From NCBI GenBank assembly GCA_029207755.1, contig JARCOQ010000025.1, forward strand, positions 3,154,820 to 3,218,819: a DNA stretch of 64,000 nucleotides, read 5' to 3'. The DNA is from Chamaea fasciata (Eukaryota; Chordata; Aves; Passeriformes; Sylviidae). The translations under genes were made by a program, and so were the position numbers. Shown here one piece after another: positions 12,501 to 24,500 of the stretch. Numbering within the stretch: position 1 is the first letter of the stretch; each line of letters begins with the position of its first letter. Under the pieces are notes generated by a model that was not told the DNA's origin, did no database searches, and saw only the letters and a list, made by a program, of their open reading frames with translations.

Positions 12501-15500
12501 GGACAGAGGGAGGAGCATTGAGAACGAGAACATCGTGGTGATGGAGACCAAGCTGAAGATCCTGGAGATCTTGCAGGTGGGAGCCAATGGGGTGGCGGGA
12601 CCTGTGGGGTGGGGGTGTGTGATGGGATTTTCTCTAGCAGGGGCACAGTTGAAGTGAACTCAGTCACTTCTGGTTTCCCCTTCCCTGCTGCTTCCAGTTC
12701 ATCCTGAACGTGCGGCTGGACTACAGGATCTCCTACCTGCTCTCTGTCTTCAAGAAGGAGTTTGTGGAGGTTTACCCCATGCAGGACAGCGCAGCCGACG
12801 GGACAGCTCCAGCCTTTGACTCCACAAGTAACTCTCCCCCTTTGCTCCTGGCACTCCCCCAGCTCAGCAAACCCCAGGGGCTGGGAGGACACGGGTGGCA
12901 GAGGTGATATCTCCAGCAGAGGTGACATCTCCAGCAGCTGCTGCTGGCAGGGGGCAGGGAGGGAGGGAGTTTGTGTTTTGGTGGGAACAGGATCAGGGAG
13001 CTGGGTTGGTTCCTGTGGGTTCCTGCCAAGACCCGAGGGCTGGCAGTGTCCACCCTTGTCACTCCTTTCCTCTCCCTGCAGCCGCAGCCATGAACCTGGA
13101 CCGGATCGGGGAACACGCCGAGGCCATGTTCGGTGTGGGGTGAGTCCCTGTCCCCCATAGCTCCCCTGGCCACAGGGCCCTTCCCCTTCTGCCCATCCCA
13201 CCCCGGCTGGGAGCTGCGGGTGATGAGGAGGATGAGGCTCTAAAGGCTCTAAAGCTGTCCCCATCAACCCCTGAGCTCCGTGTTAACGCCCAGTGCCTCC
13301 GCCCCACTGCAGGAAGTCGAGCAGCATGTTGGAGGTGGATGACGAGGGAGGGAGGATGTTCCTGCGGGTGCTGATCCACCTGACCATGCACGACTACCCC
13401 CCGCTCATCTCGGGCTCCCTGCAGCTCCTCTTCAAGCACTTCAGCCAGAGGCAGGAGGTCCTGCACACCTTCAAACAGGTGACGCTGAGGGGACCTGGAG
13501 CACCCCGCACCTGGCTGTGGGTGGGGGACATGGAGTGGATCCCGGCCCTTTCCTTGGGAGGGAGATCTGGGAGTGGGATCTGTGCCCCAAACTGGAAACC
13601 CCTGGGAATGTCGCTGCAGGTCCAGCTCCTGATCTCAGCGCAGGATGTGGAGAACTACAAGGTGATCAAGTCGGAGCTGGACAAACTGCGCACGATGGTG
13701 GAGAAATCGGAGCTCTGGGTGGACAAGAAGGGCAGCACCAAAGGGGACAGCACAGGGGAGGGGAACAAGAAGGAGAAGAAGGAGGTGAGAGCCCCGAGCA
13801 AGGCGCTGGCCTCCGGGGTGGGAAAGGAGTGGGAGGCAGGGGGGCAGCTCACCTTAATCCAACACCTGATGCCTCTCGATGGGGAGGCTCCAGGAGGGTC
13901 GTGTGGGGTGTGGCTGGAGGGGCACGGTGTGACCCCAGTGCTGTTGTGTCCCCTGCAGCACGGTGCTGATGAGGAGGTCATTGCTCCAGGAGAGAAGAGC
14001 AGCGAGAACTACCAGATAGTGAAGGGGGTGAGTGAGACCAAACCTGGGTGTGCCGGCAGGAGGGAACAGGGTGAGATCCTGGGGGGATTTCCAAGTTCTC
14101 CTGTGCTTCAGTAGAAACAAGTCCAAGCCTGGCTTGTTCCTGCCAGCTCAGCACAGGGAAAAGCTGTCACATCCTTGCACTGGGGGGACTGGGTTGGTGA
14201 CAGCACGAGGGCTCTGCACGGCACCGCAGGGAGGATCCCTGAGGGCAAAGCAGGGAACACCCGGGATTATGGAGGGAACATCTGGAATGCAAAGCAACCC
14301 CGGTGCTGGTGACCATGCCGGGTGGCTCCAGGCTCAGCCCTTGCCCTCCGTGGTCCCTCTGTCCCCAGATCCTGGAGCGGCTCAACAAGATGTGCGGGGT
14401 GGGGGAGCAGGTGCGCAAGAAGCAGCAGCGCCTGCTGAAGAACATGGACGCCCACAAAGTGATGCTGGACCTGCTGCAGATCCCCTATGAGAAGGTGGGC
14501 GGACAGAAACCAGCTGGTCTTGGGCGCCCAGGGCTAAGGGGGCACACAGGGACCCCCTGAGTGGCCTCCTGCCACTCCCATCCCTCTCAGCTCCAAGTGT
14601 TTCTCCTCTGTCCCCTCCTCAGGGGGATGCCAAGATGATGGAGATCCTCAAGTTCACCCACCAGTTCCTGCAGAAGTTTTGTGCTGGCAACCAGGAGAAC
14701 CAGGCCCTGCTGCACAAACACCTCAACCTGTTCCTGACCCCAGGGGTAAGGAGACGACACGGGGGGGCAGCAGCACAGGGAGGGAATTCAGCGCCACTCC
14801 TGGGGCTGAGAACAAGGGATGGAAAATCCAGGAGGAGACACCAGGCAGGGGAGGAGGTGGGGACAGTTCCTACAGCCCTGTGACCTCACTCTGCCCCTTG
14901 TCCCCAGCTGCTGGAGGCGGAGACGATGCAGCACATCTTCCTCAACAACTACCAGCTGTGCTCGGAGATCAATGAGACGGTGCCGCAGCACTTCATCCAC
15001 TGCGTGGCCACCCACGGCCGCCACGTCCAGTACCTCGACTTCCTGCACACCATCATCAAGGCCGAGGGCAAGTACGTCAAGAAGTGCCAGGACATGATCA
15101 TGACTGAGGTGAGGACCTCTCCTGCAGGGCACGATTTGGGGGGGAAGCAGGACAAGGCTCTTGGAACCTGCACCGTTGGCTTCTTCCTTGAGAAGAGCCT
15201 TCCAGCCATGCTGGATCCTCCCTGGAACCAGCCAGCCCCAGTGGCCATCCTGAGTGGCCATCAACCATCTCCAGGGGCCCAATGCAAGGCCCAAGAGCCA
15301 GTTTGGGAGCTCCACAATTTCTGATTGCACTGCAGATGCCTGGTTTTCCCTGTAAACACAAATCCCTGTCCCCTGGCCACTGCTGCTCATCCCGTGCCAC
15401 CAGAGGACACGAAAAGAACCACACTCACCCGTCAGGATGTGAGATGAGAAAGAAGGAAGTTTATTTTTGGGTTCAGGGTTTAAATAGGGTTTGGACTTTG

Positions 15501-18500
15501 ACCAGCGATTGGGGGGCAAGGTTAACACCTCTCCAACCCCACTGGTCAAACCAGAAGTCCACCACAGAGAGGAATGTAAAAACAATCCACTTTGTTTATG
15601 TTACAATGCGAGAGAACTCTCCAGTCCAAGAATGAAAACATCAGAAGGCTGAAAAATCAGGGGGACAATCCCCCACTGCAGAGGGGACACTATTGGCCTT
15701 GGAGGTTTCTGACCTTCCTTTTTCAGAGTGGTGACCACTGAGCACTGAGCACTGACCCTTCCCTGCAGCTCACCAACGCAGGGGACGATGTGGTGGTTTT
15801 CTACAACGACAAGGCTTCGCTGGCCACCCTGCTGGAGATGATGACGGCAGCCAGGGACGGGGTGGAGGAGAACAGCCCCCTGATGTACCACATCTCCCTG
15901 GTGGACCTGCTGGCTGCCTGCGCCGAGGGCAAGAACGTCTACACCGAGATCAAGTGCACGTCCCTGCTGCCCCTGGAGGACGTGGTGCGGGTGGTGACAC
16001 ATGAAGACTGCATCACGGAGGTACAGGGTGGCAGCCAGGAGGACACCAGGGGCTCTGCACTGATTGTCCCCTGACGAGGTCCCTGCCCCTTTCCCCCGTC
16101 CCTGGCAGGTGAAGATGGCCTACGTGAACTTTGTCAACCACTGCTATGTGGACACGGAGGTGGAGATGAAGGAGATCTACACCAGCAACCACATCTGGAC
16201 GCTCTTCGAGAACTTCACCCTGGACATGGCCCAGGTGTGTGGGTAGGGACACAACGGGGGTGGCTTGGATGGGGACAGCGTGGCGTTACCAAGGCTCCTT
16301 TGAAGCCTTCTGCAGGGCATGGATGCACATGTGGGACCTCATGTAGCTGCCACACTTGGGGCTGGGGAGTGGTCAGGGCTCTCTGTGACCACAGGAGCTG
16401 TGTCACCGGCCACGTCCCTCAGCTCAGTGTGGTCCCAGCAGCCTCTGGGCAGACACAAGCTCTCCCCAGTGCCATCAGCGTCCTCCCTGTCCTCACAGAT
16501 GTGCAAGAAGCGGGAGAAGCGCCTGCCAGACGCCACGCTGGAGAAGTACGTGCTGACAGTGGTGCTGGACACCATCAACGCCTTCTTCAGCTCGCCCTTC
16601 TCGGAGAACAGCACCTCGCTGCAGGTGACAGGGGCTGGGCAGGGTGGCAGGGGCAGGACAGCGGCTCAGCCAGCCCCTCAAAACACGGTTTGGATGCGTG
16701 TGCTGACGCTCCTGCCTCCCCCAGACCCACCAGACCATCGTGGTGCAGCTCCTCCAGTCCACCACGAGGCTGCTGGAGTGTCCGTGGCTGCAGCAGCAGC
16801 ACAAGAGCTCAGTGGAGTCCTGCATCCGCACGCTGGCCATGGTTGGTAAGGAGCCACTGCCGTGCCCAGGGGACAGGGCTACCCCAGGCTGTGTCTGCCC
16901 AGCAGCGAGCAGGACACCCTGTCCCTCCTGCAGGGGTGGCAGGACACCACGGTGAGGGGCTGCCAGCTGGGGATGGAGACATGCAGCTCCGGGATGTGTC
17001 ATTGTAGGACACGAAAGAAAGATGAGAGACTGCAAATATTTCAGAAGGCAAAGAGCGTGGAAAAAAGGCTTTATTGTCTAATTCTTACTACCTTTTATAA
17101 GGTGTTTCAATACAGACTTGACATGGTTGGTCAATAGGAGCAACACCTCTCTAATCCCATTGGTTAAACCAGAGAAACAGCAAAACACCACCGGGAGAAA
17201 GATTGTTTTGAGAAAGGAGAGTTGTTTGCCAAGATTGTTTTGAGAAGAAGCTTCCTTGAGAAATTTTTCCTTGAGAAAAAGTTAGCAGGTGCTAGCAGGC
17301 TAAAATCTCTCCGACCCAAAAATATCAGGCCCAGAGGGATGTGCTTTTTTTTTGAGCTTCATCTCAGCACGCCCAAGATAATGTGGGGATAACCACAGGC
17401 TGGGCTTGGCTGGGAGCTCCCTGGTGTGTCCCTGCCCGGACACAAAGCCAACATTGACAGTGGTTTTCCCTGGCCAGGACTTTGCCCTCCGTGTGCAGCT
17501 GCCTGACTCAGGCTGAGGGCTGTTAGCACTGAGTCACCGTGGAAAGGATTGCTGGTGGCTGGGCTCTGGGTGGGGATTTCCCTTTGGAATTCCAGGCAGG
17601 GTGCTTGCAGCCTCCTGACGCCGCCGGGCTTTCCCAACCAAAAACTAGGGCTGGGGCCTTTTCCCACCCAGCGTGGGGCTGTGGGTGTTGGGATGTGTGG
17701 GAACACTCCAGCCCACGCTGGCCTGGAGGAGTTTACTCGTGTATTTACCCCAAATCTGCTGCAATTGAGGTGAACACTGGTGTGAAACTGAACACTGAGG
17801 TGAAAGGGTGCCCAGACAGGGTGGTGTGCCCCGGCTGGGCGGTGGCTGTCCCAACCCCATCCCCGTGTCCCTCAGCCAAGAGCCGCTCCATCGCTCTGCC
17901 CATGGACCTGGACGCCCACGTGAGCTCCCTGCTCAACAGCAGCTCCACCAGCACGGTGCAGAGGAACACCTCCAGCTACAAGGCGGCCACACGCAGCTTC
18001 CCCCGCGTCTCCGCCACCCCAAACCAGTGGGACTACAAGAACATCATCGAGAAGCTGCAGGTACAGGGCGGTGCAGTAAAGCATCCCCCACGTGCCCGAG
18101 TGGGCATCTTTGTATGAGGAAAGAGTTTTCAGCTTACCTTAAAGAGATAAGGAAGGCAAACTAGAAAGTTCTGCGCCTTTCTCGTTGTAATTGGCTCAGT
18201 GCTAAGAGAGGAGCGCCTCTTGGACCTTGTGGCTGTTCTTCAAATCCTGTACCTTTCCCTCTCGAGCAAGCCAAATTGTCCCTCCTAAAACATGAAGTAT
18301 TTAGGAAGGAGCACAAAGGAACTAAGGGGCTTTTTAGAGTGTTTTCAGCAGGGTGTCGGGTTTTCTCGGACACCTGTGCACGGCTTTTCTTTTGTTTTCT
18401 GTAACGTTTATTTTTCATTTATTAAACCTTTTACTTTACAAAACACACCTGAAGATCAGTCTAGCCAAAATTACTTCAAGCCCATCTGCAAGGGCTGGAC

Positions 18501-21500
18501 CCTCCGAGATTGATCCATTTACAGGGGGCTCACAACACTCTGGCCAGGTGTTAAATTGTATCAGGGCAGGGCGTGGCGGCGCTCAGGTGGCCGGAGGGCG
18601 CTGGCCTTGCAGGCTCCCTGTCCCCTGTGTCCCCTGGCGCTGAAGGGCGGTGCTGTGGCTTGCAGGACATCATCAACGCCCTGGAGGATCGCCTGAAGCC
18701 GCTGGTGGAGGCCGAGCTGTCCGTGCTGGTGGACGTCCTGCACCGGCCGGAGCTGCTCTTCATGGAGGGCACGGAGGCGTTCCAGCGCTGCGAGAGCGGG
18801 GGGTTCCTGTCCAAGTGAGCCTGATTTGGGGGTGCTGGGAAGGGTTTGGGACCTTCATCCTGCTTTGGCTGTGCGTCCCTGTGTGCCTGCAGCCCGGAGG
18901 GGCGGTGGGGGTGGTTCCCTCAGGGGTCCCCGGGTCCCTCCCAGCTGTGTGACGATGGCTCTGCTGTGACAGGCTGGTGCAGCACACCAAGGACCTCATG
19001 GAGACGGAGGAGAAGCTCTGCATCAAGGTGCTGAGGACGCTGCAGCAGATGCTGGTGAAGAGGAACAAGTATGGGGAGAGGGTGAGCGCTGTGATCCGTG
19101 TCCATGCAGGCCCCGCTCCCGGGCTGGCAGAGCCCACCCTGGGCACCCGGGGGTGCTCAGCCGGTTCTGCCCTGGCCCCAGCCTTGGCAAGGGGACGCTG
19201 GTGACGTTTGTTTGCCTTGGCAGGGCAACCTGCTGCGGAAAATGCTCATGAACAATTACCTGCAGAACAAGAGGTCCAGCTCCAAGGGGGAGATGGGGGA
19301 TGCTGCTGGGGGAGGTGAGTGCCCCTCTCCTGCCCCTTCCCCTCAAATTCCCGGCTCCCAAGCGGTGATGGGACCAGGTCTGTGGCTGGTTGCCATGTCC
19401 CCACCTCCAGGGCAGCAGAGGATTTGGGGAGGTGAAGGGATGGCCCTGAGATGCCCCAGTTGTGCTGGCTCTGTGCTACACAGCATCACATCCCTCGTGT
19501 TCTCTCCCTCAGGCCAGGACCAGGACTGGTCAGCCATCGCCGCTGTCCAGTGCCGGCTGGACCGCGAAGGGGCCACCAAGCTGGTGGCTGACCTCATCAT
19601 GAACACCAAGAACGAGAAGATCTTCCAGGAGAGCATCCTGCTGGCCATCCGCCTGCTGGACGGCGGCAACACCGAGATCCAGGTGCTGAGGGGGATCGAG
19701 CAGCCAGGGGTTGATGTGTGAGGGGCCAGTGCCCAGCCCTGGGTGGTGGGTTTGGCCAAAATCCCTCTTGTTTGTGCTGAAATCTCGTGATTTGAGTTTC
19801 CCAGCTCCGTGGCTGGGTGAAGGACTGGAGGCTGCGGGAGGGGCAGGTGGTTCCAGGTTGTTTCTGGAGTTCTGCTGATGCCCTCTGCCGGGAAGTCCTA
19901 AAACGACTCAGGGCTGCAGCTCTTGTGGGGGACCTCCAGGGTTATCCCGAACCCTTTGTCACAGGGAAGCTGAAAAGTGCAAAGCCCAGCGGGGCTCCAG
20001 GCAAAAGCCAGGTTACCCTGGGCAGTGTCTGGAGCGCTGGGGCTGCTGCTCGAAGGGACAGGCAGGGACACTTTGGACCCTGTGGTGGGGACCTGAACGA
20101 GCGTCCTTCCACCAGAAATCCTTTTACAACCTCATGACGAGCGACAAGAAGTCCGAGAAGTTCTTCAAGGTTCTGCACGACCGGATGAAGAAGGCGCAGC
20201 AGGAGACCAAGTCCACGGTGTCGGTGAACATGAGCGACATCGGGAACAAGCCCCGCGAGGACAAGGACGAGCCAGACCCCGGCACCAAAGGTGTGGGGCT
20301 GTGTCCCTTTGTCCCCTGGGGAAGGGCAGCGCTGGCTGGGTGACAGCCTCAGCTGACGAGGGGACAATTCTCTCCAGGACGAGGGGACACCTTCCTGATG
20401 CCCGGCACCCCCACGCGGTACCCGATGGCCGTGGGGTTCCGCAAGGGCCACGAGCCCGGGGAGCAGGGCCAGAACAACGAGATGGGGGTGACGGTGCTGA
20501 TCATGGAGCCCATCCTGCGCTTCCTGCAGCTGCTCTGCGAGAACCACAACCGCGACCTGCAGGTTGGTGCTGGGGCTGCGGGGCTCGGCTGTGGGGTTGG
20601 GCTGAGGGAAGGCTGGGATCTGCCCCACTCTGGCCCCAAAACCTTGCGGGACCAGAAGCTCTGTGCCTCAGTTTCCCCATGTGCAGTGCAGCATCCCTTG
20701 GGGATAACTTTGGGATGTGGGAGGAGTTCACGGCTGTGGGACTGAGCTCTGTGGGTTACAGGGGCAGTCTCAGATGTCTCAGATGTCCCTCAAACTGCAG
20801 CTGGAGGGGTGTGGGGAGAGAGGGATCAGGACCCCATTCCTGGGCTGTGCTCCACAGAACTTCCTGCGCTGCCAGAACAACAAAACCAACTACAACCTGG
20901 TGTGTGAGACGCTGCAGTTCCTGGACATCATGTGTGGCAGCACCACGGGCGGGCTGGGGCTGCTCGGCCTCTACATCAACGAGTACAACGTGGCCCTCAT
21001 CACCCAGACCCTGGAGACCCTGACCGAGTACTGCCAGGGGCCCTGCCACGAGAACCAGGTCTGGGCATCACCCCCCAGATCTCATCACAGACCATGGGAG
21101 GTTCTGGGGGGGATGCAGGGACAGGTTTTGGGTTCAGAGTGTGAACAGGAGCAGAACGTGGGCAGCAGAGGCCACAGGGTTCCTGCACACATCACCAGCT
21201 GCTGCTTGGCTGCCAAATGTGCTGATGCAGATGGGGTGATAAATAATTCAGCGGTGTGAATGGGACCCTTTGCAGGGAGAGAGGAGGTTTGGGGGCCCAG
21301 GGCTGGAGGCAGGACAGTGTTTTGGGCCAGGAGGGTGGAGCTGGGAGGACTGGCAGGATCTGTGGGATAACACATTGCCCGACTCCCCCAGAGCTGCATC
21401 GTGACCCACGAGTCCAACGGGATCGACATCATCACAGCCCTGATCCTGAACGACATCAGCCCCCTCTGCAAGTACCGCATGGACCTGGTGCTGCAGCTGA

Positions 21501-24500
21501 AGGTGCACAGAGCCCTGGGCTGGGGTGGTGGGGACGTGTCTGTGTGTCACTGAGTGTGTCACTGAGTGTGTCACTGCAGGGACTCCCTGGCAGGGTCATG
21601 GGGTGTGCTGTGGTCACTGTAGAGGGGTCCCTGCCTGTGTCAGACCCTCGGCTGTGGGAGCAGATGGGCTCAGTGGGGCAGGGCTGAGGCACCTCCACCA
21701 CACCCAGATGCCTCTGGCACCAGGGAGTTGGTGGGGGCACAGGATAATTCTGCCCACCCCAAAGCCCTGGGCAGTGGCAAGGCACAGCCCTCCTCACCAC
21801 GGGCTCCTCCTCACCAGGACAATGCCTCCAAGCTCCTCCTGGCCCTCATGGAGAGCAGGCACGACAGCGAGAACGCTGAGCGGATCCTCATCAGCCTCCG
21901 TCCCCAGGAACTGGTGAGGGAACTGGGAATGTCCCACTGGGAATGTCCCACTGAGCCCCCAGTCCGTGGCTGAACGTCCTCTGCCCCGGGTGGTGCTGCA
22001 AAGTTCCTGCTTTGCACCCAAGGACCACCTCCCCTGCCCCGCTGCTGCCCAAATCCTGCCCAAATCCAGGGAGTGGGGAGGAGCTCAGTGCCCCTGTGCT
22101 GCCTTGCTTGCAGGTGGATGTCATTAAGAAGGCCTATCTGCAGGAGGAGGAGTGTGAGAACGGAGAGGTTTCCCCCCGGGAAGTTGGACACAACATTTAT
22201 ATCCTGGCGCTGCAGGTAGGGAGCTGTAAAAGCATCCTGCCAGGCTGTGCTCGCAAGGTTTCACTTTCCTCTCCATATTTATGCACATTTTCCTCCATAA
22301 CCATGCACATTTCCTCCAGCCAGATCGGCCTCCCTGGGGAGCCAAATGTGCCTTGGGCTGTGGGGAGCAGCCACAGCTTGCTGGCCATCCTGTGCCCCAT
22401 GTCCCCCTCCCGTGCCTGCCATCCTGTGCTCACTGTCACCATCCCTGTCCCCCTCCCAGCTCTCCCGACACAACAAGTCTCTGCAGCAGCTCCTGAAGCC
22501 GGTGAAGCGAATCCAGGAGGAGGAGGAGGAGGGAATCTCATCCATGGTATGGAGAGACCTTGGGGATGGAGGCCCAGCCCTGACCCGAGGCTGCTAAGAG
22601 CCCTTGCAGAGCTCACCTGGGCTTTGTAGTACAGGATTTGATGGATTTTGGTGTTCCCCGGGGGATTGAAGAGGGACAGACACCTAAATGCCCTTTTAGC
22701 CCAAAGGTGTGTGTGTGCCCCGTTGTGGGGTGACACAGGCTGGTGGCCCTGGGGGGGTCCTGCCCTTGCCCACCTCCCCCTTTCCCTTCAGCAAGGAAGG
22801 GCCGAGTCCTTTGCTGCCGTTCCTTGCCAGGGTTCCTCAGATCCCGACAAGATTCAGCAGGAATGTGATTTCCCCGGGGGTTTTGTGAGCACTGGTTTGT
22901 AATTTGTGGATTAGCAGCACTTGGATGTAATTATTGCAGGGAATCGATTGTCTGTCACTGCGGGGAGCACTCGCACCCCTTATGGAAGTTTTAATTCATT
23001 TGCTTTTCCCTGAAAACCTCATCAGCTGTGGGAGATGTTGAGGCACGTTGTGGGAACAGTCGGATCCTGCTTCTGGCTGGATCCTCATCCTCTCCCTTTC
23101 CCTCTCCCCATCCAGCTCAGCCTTAACAACAAGCAGCTGTCGCAGATGCTGAAGTCCACGGCCCCGGTGCAGGAGGAAGAGGAGGATCCTCTGGCTTATT
23201 ACGAGAAACACACGTCCCAAATCGAGGCAAGACCTCTTGGCTGTTGGCGTTCCAGCCTCCCCACGGTCCATGAATCCCACCTGGCTCCAGACGCTTCATG
23301 TCCCATTATTTTGCACCAGGAGCTGTGCCCCCTTCCCATCCTCATGCTGGCAGGAGCATTAGCTCCAGGACCTTTGGGATGAGCAGCCCCCTGGACCCTT
23401 CCCCTCTGTCCCAGCAGTAGTGGGATGCAGCTGATCCAGCAGCCTCACCCTTGGCATGGATCCGCTGTTCCCACGCTCCCAACCTACCACAGCCAGGGCT
23501 GCCTCTGCTCGGGGCACTTGGGAAGCTTTTAAACGAGTGGCTGACAATATTTGGATCCTGTGGAGCGCGAGGGAGGAGGGGAAGGCACAGCTGGATCTGG
23601 GAAGGAGGGAGAAAACCTCAGCTGGGCAGGATCTGAGGGCTCTGCTCCCCGCAGATCGTGCGGCTGGACCGGAGCATGGAGCAGATCATCTTCCCCGTGC
23701 CCGGGATCTGCGAGTTCCTCACCAAGGAGACCAAGTACCGCCTCTTCACCACCACGGAGCAGGACGAGCAGGGCAGCAAAGTCAGCGACTTCTTCGACCA
23801 GTCCTCCTTCCTGCACAACGAGATGGAGTGGCAGAAGAAGCTGCGCAGTAAGAGCGAGGCAGAGCCTCCCCTGGGGGATATTCCTGCTGGGAAAGGGCTG
23901 CACGCCTGGGCGCGGCATCACCGAGCTGCCCGTGCCCTGCAGAGCGCCGCACACCTGGCAGGGTGGGAGTGGGATTCCTCTGTGCTGTCAGGGCAGTTTC
24001 TCCACACTCGGAGGTGCGCCTTGCTCACGTTCCCTGGGATTCCAGCTGAGCTCCTTTCCCTGGAAAGCCTTTTCGGTTGCCTCCCCCTAAACCAGGGTCT
24101 TGCAGCTGCACATGGGAAATAAAACCTGTTTCTCTGCCCCCTGCAGACCTGCTCAGGGGCTTCCAGGGTGGGAATCCTGGCTGTAAATCCTGGGAACTGA
24201 GTAGATGGATACTGGGATGCAGCTGAGGAGTAGTGTAGGGGCTGTGAGGGAGGACAGAGCCAACCTGATTCCAGGGAGTCAGAGTAGGTTTCCAGAGGGC
24301 TGGGAAACCAAGGAATGTGAGCAGAGCCACTTAGAAGGTGCACTCCTCTTCCAGCAGATGAGCAGGAATGTTTTCAAAGCACTTCATGAATGGTTTGAAG
24401 GAGGTGGGAGGCTGGGTCGGTCTGGGGCCAGCAGCTGCAGAGCCCACGGGGGTCTGGGAGGTGACACTGGGGGACACAGGGGGTCAGAGGGGACTCTGGG

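Noticed and set aside
21540..21580. Three TGTGTCACTGAG units ending in CTGCAGG as a hidden exon acceptor
   Set aside because: A short repeat with a chance acceptor; no coding continuation joins exons w41 and w42, which already join in phase.
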